This document shows positions 31,345 through 40,161 of a stretch of DNA of 64,000 nt, piece by piece. Every line of letters begins with the position of its first letter. Position 1 is the first letter of the stretch. Location of the stretch: assembly GCF_001029505.1 (NCBI RefSeq), contig NZ_LEKH01000007.1, positions 92,560 through 156,559 on the forward strand. Direction: 5' to 3'. The position numbers and the translations under genes are program-made. Below the pieces are notes generated by a model that worked only from the letters and a program-made list of their open reading frames with translations, made no database searches and was not told where the DNA came from. The stretch is from Rubrobacter aplysinae. GTDB taxonomy: Bacteria > Actinomycetota > Rubrobacteria > Rubrobacterales > Rubrobacteraceae.

Positions 31345-32157
31345 TCAGGCCGCCTCACACAGACCTGGCTCTGCCCCGGCCTGCTCCGGGCTCTGATGTC
31401 GTGGAGCTTCCTCCGCTGCCTCCTCGGACGGCTCGCCAGCGCTGGCCAGCTGTCCCCGGACGGCGGGTTCGGAGTAGAAGGCGAGTACGAGGCTCTTGGC
31501 GTCTGCCTCATAAGAGGCGTTGACTGGTCTCCAGCCCCCGGTACCGGTGCTCACGAACCGCTTCAAGCACCACGTGGTCTGACTTACCTCACCGGCTGCA
31601 GAGCGGACACCGATAACCACCCTGGTAGTGGGTGAGTCGGCCGCGCTCGCGTAACCCTGGCCGCATAGACCTTCATTAGCGCGGTAACGGCGCTCGGCAA
31701 GCTTCAAGCTACACACCGGATTGCCTTCGTCGTCTTCCCTTACGGTAGCTCCGAGCATCCTAAGCAGGTTCCGCCTGCCGAGCAGCCATCTCACCCAGAA
31801 ACGACTTAGGAGACGCTGTAGAGCGAGCACGCTGCTTTCGGCCCGGCCTATCACGCCCCGCTGCTCGGTAACTTTTTTTCGGGCTTGGTTCAAGAACACC
31901 CGCGCCAGCCAGGCGAAGAGTAGGGCGATCAGGGAGCGGAGCAGCTCCGTAGCGGCGGCCTTCAGGCGCGCTCGGGCACGGGCGGTGGTCTTTGCGAGGT
32001 GGTCCACCTCCGAAGGGTCTTCGAGGGCCACTCTCATGGCTAGCTCTGTAGCCTCTTCCTCGTCTCTGAACTCGCGCCGGGAGGAGGCTACGAGGTCCCT
32101 GGGGTCCGGCTCTACCTTCGGGTTGTAGATGGTGATCTTGGTCTGATTGGCGGGCAC
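31345..32157 (-). CDS. Hypothetical protein, 270 aa
   Basis: I set the start at GTG 32157 (GGAGGAG upstream). The longer frame to 32295 runs through short tandem repeats. After an N-terminal acidic region it has a hydrophobic helix, LIALLFAWLARVFLNQ, near residues 90-107 (membrane association possible), then a mixed region (VCSLKLAERRYRANEGLCGQ, TTRVVIGVRSAAGEVSQTTW) and an acidic tail. Not recognised. The dnaE2 operon ends 140 bp upstream on the same strand. Confidence 0.55.
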   Translation of the reverse strand: MPANQTKITIYNPKVEPDPRDLVASSRREFRDEEEATELAMRVALEDPSEVDHLAKTTARARARLKAAATELLRSLIALLFAWLARVFLNQARKKVTEQRGVIGRAESSVLALQRLLSRFWVRWLLGRRNLLRMLGATVREDDEGNPVCSLKLAERRYRANEGLCGQGYASAADSPTTRVVIGVRSAAGEVSQTTWCLKRFVSTGTGGWRPVNASYEADAKSLVLAFYSEPAVRGQLASAGEPSEEAAEEAPRHQSPEQAGAEPGLCEAA

Positions 32158-32268
32158 CGCACTCTCCTCCGGGTAGCCTTCTGCTGCTTGCACCCCTGAA
32201 AGCAGCAGAAGGCGGCATATCTTACGTAGGCTGGCCTGGTGGAGATCAGCTACTCTCTTACGTGACTT

Positions 32269-32298
32269 TATGTAACTGTATGCAGCTGTATGCAACTA
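32269..32298. repeat. Three tandem 10-bp repeats
   Basis: TATGTAACTG, TATGCAGCTG and TATGCAACTA follow one another at 32269-32298, exactly one helical turn apart, just after the polymerase stop and about 110 bp upstream of the next leftward start. A phased array of this type could bind a regulator. Confidence 0.5.
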
Positions 32299-32299
32299 G

Positions 32300-35200
32300 C
32301 TAGCCTGCCCGGGTACGCTCGCCTCTATCTTCAGCGGTGATTCTGCCGGCATTGGTGGAAGGCTTTGAGACTTCGAGCCCGGCGCCCGAGTCCACCCTGG
32401 CGGGGGCTGTCTGGCGCGTATCGGGTAGCAGCCGGCCGAGCTCGTCTATCCGCTCGACCACGAATGAGAAGCCGCGCCTCTCATCCTGCTCGACGACTCC
32501 TTCGAGGAGAAAAGAGGCGGCACCGTAGAGATTGTGACCGTACCTCTGGTAGGTATCACTGAATATGGTGGCCTGCAAGAGCCCCGTCTCGTCTTCTATA
32601 AGCAGGAAGTAGACGGGCTTGCCGCTCTTGGTGGGCGGGCTCTGTAGACACTCCAAGATCCCGGCGGCCCGGACGCGGGAGCCGTGGGGCATCTCCCGTA
32701 CCTTCCTCGCCGGCGTTACCCGGAGCTCCTTCAGAGCCTGGCGGTACCTTCGTAGAGGGTGTTCCACGACGTCCAGCGAGAGTACCTCGCGCTGCATCCT
32801 CGCCTCCTCGCTGGGCGGGAATGGTAGGCTCGCTATTCGTCCGGCACCCGGACGTTCGTACCACCAGCCATCTTCCACGGAGCTTCCGAGCCCGGTGATC
32901 ACGGCTGCGGATAGCTCTCTCTGATTATCTCCGCACCGTTTCCTGGGGAGTCTTTCAGCTTCCTCAAGAAGCTCCCTGCGGCCGCCAGTCTTCTCACGAC
33001 TCAGCGCGTCGAGGAAGCCGCCTCTTATAAGGTTCGCCAGCGCCCGGCTGTCTACCGGGGTGCGATGGTAGAGATCGGCTGCTGAGGAGAAAGGGCGCTC
33101 CTCCCGCTCCGCGAGTATCCCGTCGATACTCCGCTGTGAGAGCCCCTTGCAGTAGGAGAGCCCGACGCGAACGGCGGTTCCGTTTTCCGCAGAGTGCTCC
33201 ACGGTACACCCCTCCCCGGATAGATGTATGTCGGGCGGGAGTATGGAGATCTCTATCCTCCGGGCCTCGTTGAGGAGCACCCTCGGGGAGTAGAATCCCA
33301 TGGGCTGTGAATTGAGAAGTGCCGTGAAGTAGGGGGCGGGATACTCGCACCGCATGTAGGCCGAGGCGTAGGAGAGCTCGGCGAAGGAGGCGGCATGGGC
33401 GGCCGAGAAGCCGTAGGCGGCGAAGCCAATCATCCAGTCCACTATCTCCCGGGCCGTCTCTTCCGGAACGCCTCTGGATATAGTCCTCTCCAGGAACTCC
33501 CGCTTTATCCCGTCCATCGCTCCTGTACCCCGATCCTTGGTCATGGCCCGGCGAATCCCGTCGGCTTCGGCGAGTGAGAAGTGGGCGACCCGGTTTGCAA
33601 CCTCGAGGATCTGCTCCTGGTATATAAGGACCCCGTAGGTCGGGCGCAGGACCTCGTCGAGCTCCGGGAGTGGGACGGAGTACGGTTCCTGACCGTTACG
33701 CCGGCGCACGTAGGGGGTGACGAGGTCGCCTCTAACCGGGCCGGGCCGGAACAGGGAGATCGAGGCCGTGATGTCCGAGAGCCGACGCGGCTTGAGCCTC
33801 CTTGAAAGCGCCATCTGGCCCGGCGACTCCAACTGGAACATCCCGGCATTCTCCCCGGTCCGGATCAGAGCGTAGGTCTCTTTGTCTCCGGATGGGGGAG
33901 AGAGGGGGTCTATCTCCTCGCCGGTGCGATCCGAGACCAGCGCCCCGCACTTCCTTAGAGCGGTGTGCATCTTGAGGCCGAGCACATCGAGCTTGGGCAG
34001 CCCGACGTACTCCAGGTCGTCCTTGTCGTACTGGACCCGGAGGAGGCCCTCCATCCCGGAATGCTCCATTGGTACTATCTCGGAGAGGTGCTGATGGTCG
34101 GTGCCGACTACGAGGCCTCCGAGATGTGTGCCGGGCTGATGGAGACGCCCCGCGAGCTTTTCGGCGAGCTCCAGGAGCAGCCCGTAGCGCCTCCGGTCCT
34201 GGAGGGCGTGCTCCCGCATCGCCGGGTTCTTCAGCGCGTGGCCCCAGGTGGAGGACTCGTCCTGGTTGATGGTCGTGTCCCTGTCGCGGATTCGCCTGGG
34301 TACTCCTCTGGCAAGAGCGTCTATCTCGGCCGGGGAGTAGCCGAGGGCTCTGGCCGCCGCTCGTACACCACCGCGAAGTGAGAAGGTCGCTGCCGTGGCC
34401 GCCACCCCGGCGCCGTACTGCGAGTAGCGGGAGATCAGCTCGTCGCGCACCTCGTCTCTCAATTCACTGCACATGTCCATGTCGATGTCCGGCGGGTCCT
34501 TCTTCCGCCCCTCATGCATGAAGCGCTCGAACAAGAGGCGGTGCTCGAAGGGGTCTGGCTGGGTGAGGCCCAGGCAGTACGCCACGAGCGAGTTCGCCCC
34601 TGATCCCCGGCCCGTTACCGGAGTACCCAACTCGCTCGCTATCTCCTTCGCTTCATGTGCGAAAAGAAAGTAGCTCGTAAAGCCGAGCTCTCCGATACAG
34701 GATAGCTCGCGCCTGAGACGCGCCTTCACCTCGGGACCGGGCTTGCCGTAGCGTTCTCGGGCACCGCGCAAGACCAGTGACAGCAGCCTCTCCCTGGGGG
34801 AGACCGCGCAACTTCCTTCCTCAGTAGCACGGTATGGGGGATAAGCCGGTACCAGTACCTCGCCTCCTAAAGAGACGGCTCCAGCGCAGTGTTCGGCCAG
34901 CAGGCCCGTGTTAGCCAGCGCCTCGGGGAGGTCTCCGAAAAGCCGCTCCATCTTCCAGGCGGGCTTGAGGTAGAGCTGGTCGGTGGGCCGGTGATCTGGA
35001 CCGGGTAGAGACACGGTGTTGTAGGCGGCCCACATCGTCTCACTGAGCTTGTGATCCGCCGGCTCCAGGTAGGTGACCTCGTTGGCGGCCACCGTGGGTA
35101 CGCCGCACTCGTCTGCGAGCCCCGAGATGCGCCGCAGCCCCTTCTTGGAATATCTGGTACGGTCGTCGGTTAGCTCCACGTAGAGGCTATCTTCTCCGAA

Positions 35201-35725
35201 GGCCTTCCCGAGCTCGTACAGGAGCCGCTTCGCTCCGGCCCATTTCCCTCGTTCCACGAGGCTTGCGATCAGCCCATAGGGTATGGCCCCGGTAAGGCAT
35301 ATAAGCCCCGGCGAACTTGCGGCTTCCTCCAGTAGCACCTCTAAAGGGCAGACCGGGAACCGCCTCTCCTTCGCCGAGGGATGCCCTCCAGCCGCACCAT
35401 CCGCTCCGGGCCTGGTTCTGTAGCGGGTGATGAGCCTGCACAGTGCCGCGTAGCCCTCCATGGACTCGCAGAGGAGGACCACATGGCCGCGCACCCCGCG
35501 GGCTTCCACGGTGACCTCGGCCCCGACGATAGGGGAGAGGCCGTGCTCTTTACAGGCCGCCAGAAACTTCGGCACCCCGTACATCCCATCACGGTCCGTG
35601 AGTGCGAGATAGTCATAGCCCATGCCAGCCGCAGCCTCTGCGAGCTCGTCCGGGTAGGCAACGCCCTGGCCGTAGCTGTAGCCGCTCCTGACGTGGAGGT
35701 GGGCGCTGAAGTCGGGTAGAGACAT
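32300..35725 (-). CDS. dnaE2: DNA polymerase III alpha subunit, DnaE2/ImuC type
   Basis: 1141 aa from ATG 35725, which shares its A with the upstream TGA. The N-terminal PHP domain is present (HLHVRSGYSYGQG, ALTDRDGMYG). The palm motifs include DPPDIDMDM near residue 410, which carries two catalytic Asp, and further conserved blocks TGRGSGANSLVAYCLG and KLDVLGLKMHTALR. A tandem HhH region and an OB domain (RVRAAGILECL, PVYFLLIEDETGLLQATIFS; about 1015-1060) follow. Length and lack of a tau-binding tail fit the error-prone DnaE2 of SOS mutagenesis. DUF6504 lies upstream and lexA diverges. No ImuB is present in the window. Confidence 0.9.
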   Translation of the reverse strand: MSLPDFSAHLHVRSGYSYGQGVAYPDELAEAAAGMGYDYLALTDRDGMYGVPKFLAACKEHGLSPIVGAEVTVEARGVRGHVVLLCESMEGYAALCRLITRYRTRPGADGAAGGHPSAKERRFPVCPLEVLLEEAASSPGLICLTGAIPYGLIASLVERGKWAGAKRLLYELGKAFGEDSLYVELTDDRTRYSKKGLRRISGLADECGVPTVAANEVTYLEPADHKLSETMWAAYNTVSLPGPDHRPTDQLYLKPAWKMERLFGDLPEALANTGLLAEHCAGAVSLGGEVLVPAYPPYRATEEGSCAVSPRERLLSLVLRGARERYGKPGPEVKARLRRELSCIGELGFTSYFLFAHEAKEIASELGTPVTGRGSGANSLVAYCLGLTQPDPFEHRLLFERFMHEGRKKDPPDIDMDMCSELRDEVRDELISRYSQYGAGVAATAATFSLRGGVRAAARALGYSPAEIDALARGVPRRIRDRDTTINQDESSTWGHALKNPAMREHALQDRRRYGLLLELAEKLAGRLHQPGTHLGGLVVGTDHQHLSEIVPMEHSGMEGLLRVQYDKDDLEYVGLPKLDVLGLKMHTALRKCGALVSDRTGEEIDPLSPPSGDKETYALIRTGENAGMFQLESPGQMALSRRLKPRRLSDITASISLFRPGPVRGDLVTPYVRRRNGQEPYSVPLPELDEVLRPTYGVLIYQEQILEVANRVAHFSLAEADGIRRAMTKDRGTGAMDGIKREFLERTISRGVPEETAREIVDWMIGFAAYGFSAAHAASFAELSYASAYMRCEYPAPYFTALLNSQPMGFYSPRVLLNEARRIEISILPPDIHLSGEGCTVEHSAENGTAVRVGLSYCKGLSQRSIDGILAEREERPFSSAADLYHRTPVDSRALANLIRGGFLDALSREKTGGRRELLEEAERLPRKRCGDNQRELSAAVITGLGSSVEDGWWYERPGAGRIASLPFPPSEEARMQREVLSLDVVEHPLRRYRQALKELRVTPARKVREMPHGSRVRAAGILECLQSPPTKSGKPVYFLLIEDETGLLQATIFSDTYQRYGHNLYGAASFLLEGVVEQDERRGFSFVVERIDELGRLLPDTRQTAPARVDSGAGLEVSKPSTNAGRITAEDRGERTRAG

Positions 35726-36081
35726 CAGGCTGCCCGCACCTCCCGCTGGGGCTCCGCCCATACACACTCTCCGCCCCGGTCCAATTCGACCAGGCGCCAA
35801 ACCGCGTCTACCCCTCCGTCGGGCTCCCACCAGCGGTCAACCTCCCGCCAGCGGGACATCACCCTTACAACCCTCCCGGCCCGTGCTCCAGACGGAGCTC
35901 CAGTTTGTCCAGGCGCGGGCGCGGCCTGCTCCGAGGCTCGCCACAGCCAGCTACTCCTGGCGAAGTGCTCCAGGATCTCCTTGCGGGACTCCAGTGAGTG
36001 GAACAGTGGCTCCGCATAGCCTTCCGGCCGCAAGGGGTAGCCGTGAATTTCCGAGACAGATGCCTCCACGGACGCTTCCAA
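35725..36081 (-). CDS. DUF6504-like protein of the DnaE2 operon
   Basis: 118 aa with TTG start 36081 preceded by AAGGGAGAG. The C-terminal half (RVVRVMSRWREVDRWWEPDG, GVDAVWRLVELDRGGECVWA) matches the DUF6504 pattern (WR..DRWW......R.YF.....G), a domain found with or fused to ImuB-type Y-family proteins. The N-terminal half (PLRPEGYAEPLFHSLESRKE) is a Pro-rich segment. The 1-bp overlap with dnaE2 shows co-expression. It may be the last trace of an ImuB-type partner or an accessory factor. Confidence 0.7.
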   Translation of the reverse strand: MEASVEASVSEIHGYPLRPEGYAEPLFHSLESRKEILEHFARSSWLWRASEQAAPAPGQTGAPSGARAGRVVRVMSRWREVDRWWEPDGGVDAVWRLVELDRGGECVWAEPQREVRAA

Positions 36082-36143
36082 AACTCTCCCTTCCTGGGAG
36101 CGGCCGGTAGCCCGGTTGAGCGGTTAAGGATCGTCGGGGGGAT

Positions 36144-36170
36144 GAGAGCCAGGCTCTCCGCCGGTATAAT
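36144..36170 (+). other. Palindrome and -10-like element in the lexA/dnaE2 divergent region
   Basis: GAGAGCCAGGCTCTC (36144-36158) is a perfect palindrome, followed by a consensus TATAAT (36165-36170). They lie in the 275-bp region between the divergent dnaE2 and lexA units. No -35 element is clear at the right distance. A short frame of 23 codons follows but I cannot support it as a gene. Confidence 0.35.
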
Positions 36171-36307
36171 GGACGGAGAGGCCAGGCGTCTCTATCCCGA
36201 TCACACCCTCTCCGCGACCCGCAAGGTTGGCAGCCGGTAGGTCACGGAGAGACCGGGGTAGGGGCGCTCCTCTTTTTCCTCGTTTCTTCTCTTTTTCTAC
36301 ACTACAC

Positions 36308-36347
36308 CAAATGCACGTTTGATGTCTAGGGCAGAGGAGGGTATAGT
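36308..36347 (+). promoter_or_regulatory. lexA promoter with LexA-box candidate
   Basis: CAAATGCACGTTTG (36308-36321) is an inverted repeat of the Gram-positive SOS-box layout (half sites 4 bases apart). It overlaps the -35 element TTGATG (36319-36324). A -10 element TATAGT (36342-36347) follows after 17 bp. Transcription would begin 2-4 bases before ATG 36357, so the message would be leaderless or nearly so. Autoregulation by LexA is inferred. Confidence 0.65.
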
Positions 36348-36356
36348 TCTCTGAAG

Positions 36357-36983
36357 ATGGTCGAGGAGCTACACCCGTTGCACCCGAGGAGGTTAGAGAT
36401 CCTCCGGTACGTCGCGCGCCGGCGCTCCGGAGGAGAGACGCCGCCTTCGGTGAAGGAGATAGCCGGAGCCGTAGGGCTCTCTAGCACGCAGACCGTCCAC
36501 CATCATCTGGGGAAGCTAAAGGGCGAGGGATATATAGAGCGGGACGGGAGCTGGGCGAAGATGCTCCGGCTCACGGAGCGCGGCTGGCAGGCGGTGGGGG
36601 AGATGCCCCTGATGGGCCGGGCGGCCGCCGGGCGGGGGCTTGAGGCCATAGCCACCGACGAGGCGTACTCCCTGGCCGGGGAGCTCTTGCTCTCTGGTAG
36701 CGGTAGGCAACGTTACCTCTTGCGGATAGTGGGGGACTCGATGGTCGACGCCAAGATCTCTGACGGGGACCTCGTGGTAGTCGAGCAGGAAGAAGACCCG
36801 CCTGATGGGACGATAGTGGTTGCGCTGCTCGAAGGTGATGAGGTAACGGTAAAGCGACTGTACCGCAAGAACAGCCACGTACTCCTCGTTGCCGAGAGCC
36901 CCGAGCACGAGGATATAGAGGTGGGGTGGGGCGAGGTAGAGGTCCAGGGCCGGGTCGTGTACGTCATCCACGCCGCCCGGTAG
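36357..36983 (+). CDS. lexA: LexA repressor
   Basis: 208 aa. The N-terminal winged HTH is at residues 10-65 (RRLEILRYVARRRS, SVKEIAGAVGLSSTQTVHHH). The C-terminal S24 autoprotease has the cleavage site A91-G92 in MGRAAAGRG, catalytic Ser128 in VGDSM and Lys166 in VTVKRLY, all intact. It represses SOS genes and self-cleaves with activated RecA. It is divergent from dnaE2 and upstream of the SRAP gene, so a plasmid-borne SOS module is likely. The candidate box and leaderless promoter are immediately upstream. Near-full family length. Confidence 0.92.
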   Translation: MVEELHPLHPRRLEILRYVARRRSGGETPPSVKEIAGAVGLSSTQTVHHHLGKLKGEGYIERDGSWAKMLRLTERGWQAVGEMPLMGRAAAGRGLEAIATDEAYSLAGELLLSGSGRQRYLLRIVGDSMVDAKISDGDLVVVEQEEDPPDGTIVVALLEGDEVTVKRLYRKNSHVLLVAESPEHEDIEVGWGEVEVQGRVVYVIHAAR

Positions 36984-37177
36984 GGGGAGTCGCCCGAGGC
37001 GCTCCTGCTGCTCTCGAGCCGCTTTGGGGCTTCTCCGTATGATACTTCTGCGTGCCCGAAGCGGTGACCAGGCCCGGAGCGGCAACTAAAGCTCATGGCC
37101 CGCGCGGCCGATTACCAGCAGGGGTGCGTACGCCTTTCACGAGCAGGGCGGCAAGGAGGCAAGGAGGTAGTCAGGGC

Positions 37178-38539
37178 ATGGCAGGGAGAATAGGCCGGTG
37201 GTTCCACGAGGGCCGCGCCAGGGCACTGGTCTCCGGCGCGGTCCTGTGTGCGCTACTTACCCTAGCCGGGTGCTCGGGGGCCGGGAGCGGCGGCTCCACC
37301 ACCGCTGCACAGACCTCCCCGGACAGCGTGTCCGGGACCGCGGAGGAGGCAGCGCAGACTACGAGCCGGGAGCCCACGGCCGCGCCCGCTGTCGCATCCG
37401 CCGGGCCGGAGACCACCAAAGCCCCGGATACCGAAGGGAGGGTCTCGTCAGCGGGGGGCGCTAGCGGGAAGCTCACCGTGACCTTCCTCGACGTCGGGCA
37501 AGGTAACTCCGCACTCCTGGAGCTACCGGGAGGGGAGAACGTCCTCGTAGATGGCGGCCCTACAGAGGCCGGCCCGCTCGTGGTACGGAGGCTCGGCGAG
37601 CTTGGCGTCCGAGAGCTCGACGCCGTAGTGCTCTCCCACGCGGACGAGGACCACGTGGGTGGACTGGCGGACGTCCTCGATGCGGTGCCGGTGGATACGG
37701 TGTACGACTCGGCCTACCCCCACGGCACGGGGGCCTACGAGGACTTCCTGGCAGCGGTCGAGGAGTCGGGGGCGCGGTACGTCGAGACCAGGGCTGGAGA
37801 CGCGGTCAGGGAGGACTCTCCGGCTGAGCTCGAGTTCATCTATCCCGACGAGCTCGGGGAGGGGACCAATGAGAGCTCGCTGGTGCTCGACCTCACCTAC
37901 GGAGATTTCGACGCCGTGTTCATGGGCGACGCCGAGGCAGAGCAGGAGGAGGAGCTCCTGGCCGCCGGGCGGGTGCCGGACGTGGAGATTTTGCAGGTAG
38001 GCCACCACGGCTCCTCCGACGCCACCTCTGAGGAGTTCCTACAGGCCGCCTCCCCCGAGGCCGCGGTTATACAGGTGGGGGCGGACAACTCCTACGGCCA
38101 CCCGACGCCGGAGGTTCTTTCGCGGCTCAGGGAGTACGGCGCGAACGTTTACCGGACGGACCTGCGAGGCGAGGTCTCCTTCAGAAGCGACGGGTCGAGC
38201 TACAGGGCCGTAGGTACGGGACGCGGGAACAGGACCGCAGGGCCATCGGGGCAGAGTACCGGGTCCGGGAGCCGTCAGACGCAGGCTCCTGCCTCCGATC
38301 CGGCCACCGGAGAGTCCGGAGGTTCCGGCGGGGTTAGCGGCTCCGGCGCATCTACCGGCTCCAGTGAGTCCAGCAGCTCGACTGGCTCCAGCAGCCCCAA
38401 CGAGTACAACTGTTCGGACTTCGAGACCTGGGATGAAGCCCAGGCCGTGCTCGAGCAGGAGCCCTCGGATCCCAACTACCTGGACGGTGAGGGGGATGGC
38501 ATCGCCTGCGAGAGCCTGCCCGGAGCCCCGGAGCGGTAG
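37178..38539 (+). CDS. Secreted ComEC-like metallo-beta-lactamase lipoprotein with excalibur domain
   Basis: 453 aa from ATG 37178 (AAGGAGG upstream). The signal peptide ends in a lipobox (LLTLAGCSG), then a Ser/Thr/Ala linker. The metallo-beta-lactamase domain (residues about 100-350) has [42 protein letters not shown] and [16 protein letters not shown], the ComEC/Rec2-type hydrolase fold thought to degrade one DNA strand or other phosphoesters outside the cell. A Gly/Ser linker leads to a C-terminal excalibur Ca-binding domain ([35 protein letters not shown]). It is followed by DUF3006, its usual partner. Confidence 0.88.
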   Translation: MAGRIGRWFHEGRARALVSGAVLCALLTLAGCSGAGSGGSTTAAQTSPDSVSGTAEEAAQTTSREPTAAPAVASAGPETTKAPDTEGRVSSAGGASGKLTVTFLDVGQGNSALLELPGGENVLVDGGPTEAGPLVVRRLGELGVRELDAVVLSHADEDHVGGLADVLDAVPVDTVYDSAYPHGTGAYEDFLAAVEESGARYVETRAGDAVREDSPAELEFIYPDELGEGTNESSLVLDLTYGDFDAVFMGDAEAEQEEELLAAGRVPDVEILQVGHHGSSDATSEEFLQAASPEAAVIQVGADNSYGHPTPEVLSRLREYGANVYRTDLRGEVSFRSDGSSYRAVGTGRGNRTAGPSGQSTGSGSRQTQAPASDPATGESGGSGGVSGSGASTGSSESSSSTGSSSPNEYNCSDFETWDEAQAVLEQEPSDPNYLDGEGDGIACESLPGAPER

Positions 38540-38550
38540 GAAACATAGAC

Positions 38551-38901
38551 GTGACGGGCTCAGAGGCCACCGCTACCATAGACCGCTTCGAGGGACCCGA
38601 GAAAGAGGTCGCCGTGCTCATAGAGGATACGGGGGGTACGGAAGGCTCCCGGCCGGGGACGGGCGTCAAGGTGGACGTGGACCGGTCGCTGCTACCGGAG
38701 GGAGCGGAGGAGGGGGACGTGATCCTGCTCTCCTGCTCCCTTGGAGAAGGCGACGAGGAGACCGTGCGCGTCGCCCTGAAAGACGCCTGTCTTGACCGGC
38801 AGGCCACCGACGCGCGCCAGAAGCGAGTCGAGGACCGGCTAGAGCGCCTCAAAGGCGGAGAACACAGAGAAGGCAGTAGAGGCGGGGAAGGCCGTGAGTG
38901 A
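38551..38901 (+). CDS. DUF3006 protein
   Basis: 116 aa with GTG start 38551, 11 bp after the upstream stop. ATIDRFEGPEKEVAVLIEDT is the typical DUF3006 opening (DR.E...AvLi.), with DVDRSLLPEGAEEGDVILLS next, and a charged helical tail (DARQKRVEDRLERLKGG). The DUF is commonly encoded beside secreted ComEC-like hydrolases. Its function is unknown, and regulation or folding of the partner has to be guessed. Confidence 0.8.
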   Translation: MTGSEATATIDRFEGPEKEVAVLIEDTGGTEGSRPGTGVKVDVDRSLLPEGAEEGDVILLSCSLGEGDEETVRVALKDACLDRQATDARQKRVEDRLERLKGGEHREGSRGGEGRE

Positions 38902-38945
38902 GCGGGGGATGAAAGCCGCAAGGTTTCGAGGATAATTAGCCCATC

Positions 38946-39656
38946 ATGTGCGGACGGTTCACACTCACCACCCCGACGGGAAGGCTGGTGGATCAGTTCG
39001 AGCTAACCGGAGAGCTGCCGGAGCTTACCCCAAGCTACAACATAGCACCGGCCCAGAAGATAGCCGCCGTGGCCGCCAACGCGGAAGGCGAAAGGCGGCT
39101 CGGGAAACTCCAGTGGGGACTGGTGCCGCGCTGGTCACGGGACCCGGAGATCGGTTCCCGCATGATAAACGCCCGGGCCGAGACGGTCGCGGAGAAGAAC
39201 TCCTTCAAGTCCGCGTTCAAGAAGAGGCGGTGCCTTATCCCCGCCGACGGCTTCTACGAGTGGGCGAGGAACGAGGCAGGATCTGGCCCAAAGCAACCCT
39301 ACTACATGCGTCTTGAGGACGGCACTCCCTACGCCTTCGCTGGATTGTGGGAGAGCTGGGAAAGCGAAGATGGCCGGAAGATCCATAGCACCACTATCAT
39401 CACGACGGAGGCGAACGAGCTGATGAGCGGGATCCACCACAGGATGCCCGTCATCCTCGCCCCGGAGAGCTACGCCACGTGGCTCGATACCTCTATACAG
39501 GAGCCCGGAGAGCTCATGCCACTCCTCTCGCCGTACCCTTCGGAGCAGATGGAGGCCTACCCGGTGAGCACCCACATCAATAAGCCAGCCAACGATGACC
39601 CCGCGTGCGTAGAGCCGGTCGGTCCGGCGGAGCCTGCGGGCGAGCAGAGTCGCTAG
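38946..39656 (+). CDS. SRAP/YedK abasic-site shielding protein
   Basis: 236 aa of the SOS-response-associated peptidase family (YedK/HMCES), which crosslinks to abasic sites in single-stranded DNA. The N-terminal MCGRFTL supplies the catalytic Cys2 after Met removal. SYNIAPAQ, RMINARAETVAEKNSFK and RRCLIPADGFYEW contain the conserved Asn and Glu, and ELMSGIHHRMPVIL the conserved His. Full family length. Nearby lexA and dnaE2 fit a DNA-damage module. Confidence 0.92.
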   Translation: MCGRFTLTTPTGRLVDQFELTGELPELTPSYNIAPAQKIAAVAANAEGERRLGKLQWGLVPRWSRDPEIGSRMINARAETVAEKNSFKSAFKKRRCLIPADGFYEWARNEAGSGPKQPYYMRLEDGTPYAFAGLWESWESEDGRKIHSTTIITTEANELMSGIHHRMPVILAPESYATWLDTSIQEPGELMPLLSPYPSEQMEAYPVSTHINKPANDDPACVEPVGPAEPAGEQSR

Positions 39657-39825
39657 GCTCGAACTGTCCGCCAGGGGCCACTACGAGCTGCCGGAGACGC
39701 TGGCCCGTCACGCATCGGCTAGCGGACCGTACGAGCCCAGTGAACTCGAAGAGATCTGCCGTCGGGCTGGGGCAGGACTCGGCGGGGAGGATGCAGCGCT
39801 CGGTGAGTTTCGCTCGGCGGCGGAC

Positions 39826-40038
39826 ATGGTGTCACTGTGGCGGGATCTGGACCTGCCGGCCTGGAAAGCTCCCTATGCGCTAAGAGCGGCGCGGCTAGGT
39901 TACCTCGCGGGCTTTGGCGATGCGCTGACGCGAGGCGGACTGGACGAAGGGACGGCTTCGAGGGCGGCCGCTGCCCGGTGGGGCGGGCGCTGGCAGGAGC
40001 GTCTGGGCGCGCTTAGGAAAAGAGAGGACTCTGTATAG
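39826..40038 (+). CDS. Hypothetical protein, C-terminal 70 aa with coding signal extending upstream
   Basis: From ATG 39826: VSLWRDLDLPAWKAPYALRA, ARLGYLAGFGDALTRGGLDE, ending ALRKREDSV. The same frame stays open and protein-like back to about 39613 (RVARLELSARGHYELPETLA, RHASASGPYEPSELEEICRR) but contains no ATG, GTG or TTG there. So either the start is non-standard (CTG is possible), or the 5' end was lost by mutation, or only the short form is made. The upstream part overlaps the end of the SRAP gene. No family recognised. Confidence 0.5.
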   Translation: MVSLWRDLDLPAWKAPYALRAARLGYLAGFGDALTRGGLDEGTASRAAAARWGGRWQERLGALRKREDSV

Positions 40039-40161
40039 ATACCGGGGATTAGGTTTCCCGCGAACCACCACTACAGAGCAGTTTTCGTCTTCGACCTTCT
40101 CATCTCGTTTGTAGTGCTGGCAGTCTGTAATCGGCGTTTCCCCGCTATGCTACTTGCTGAA

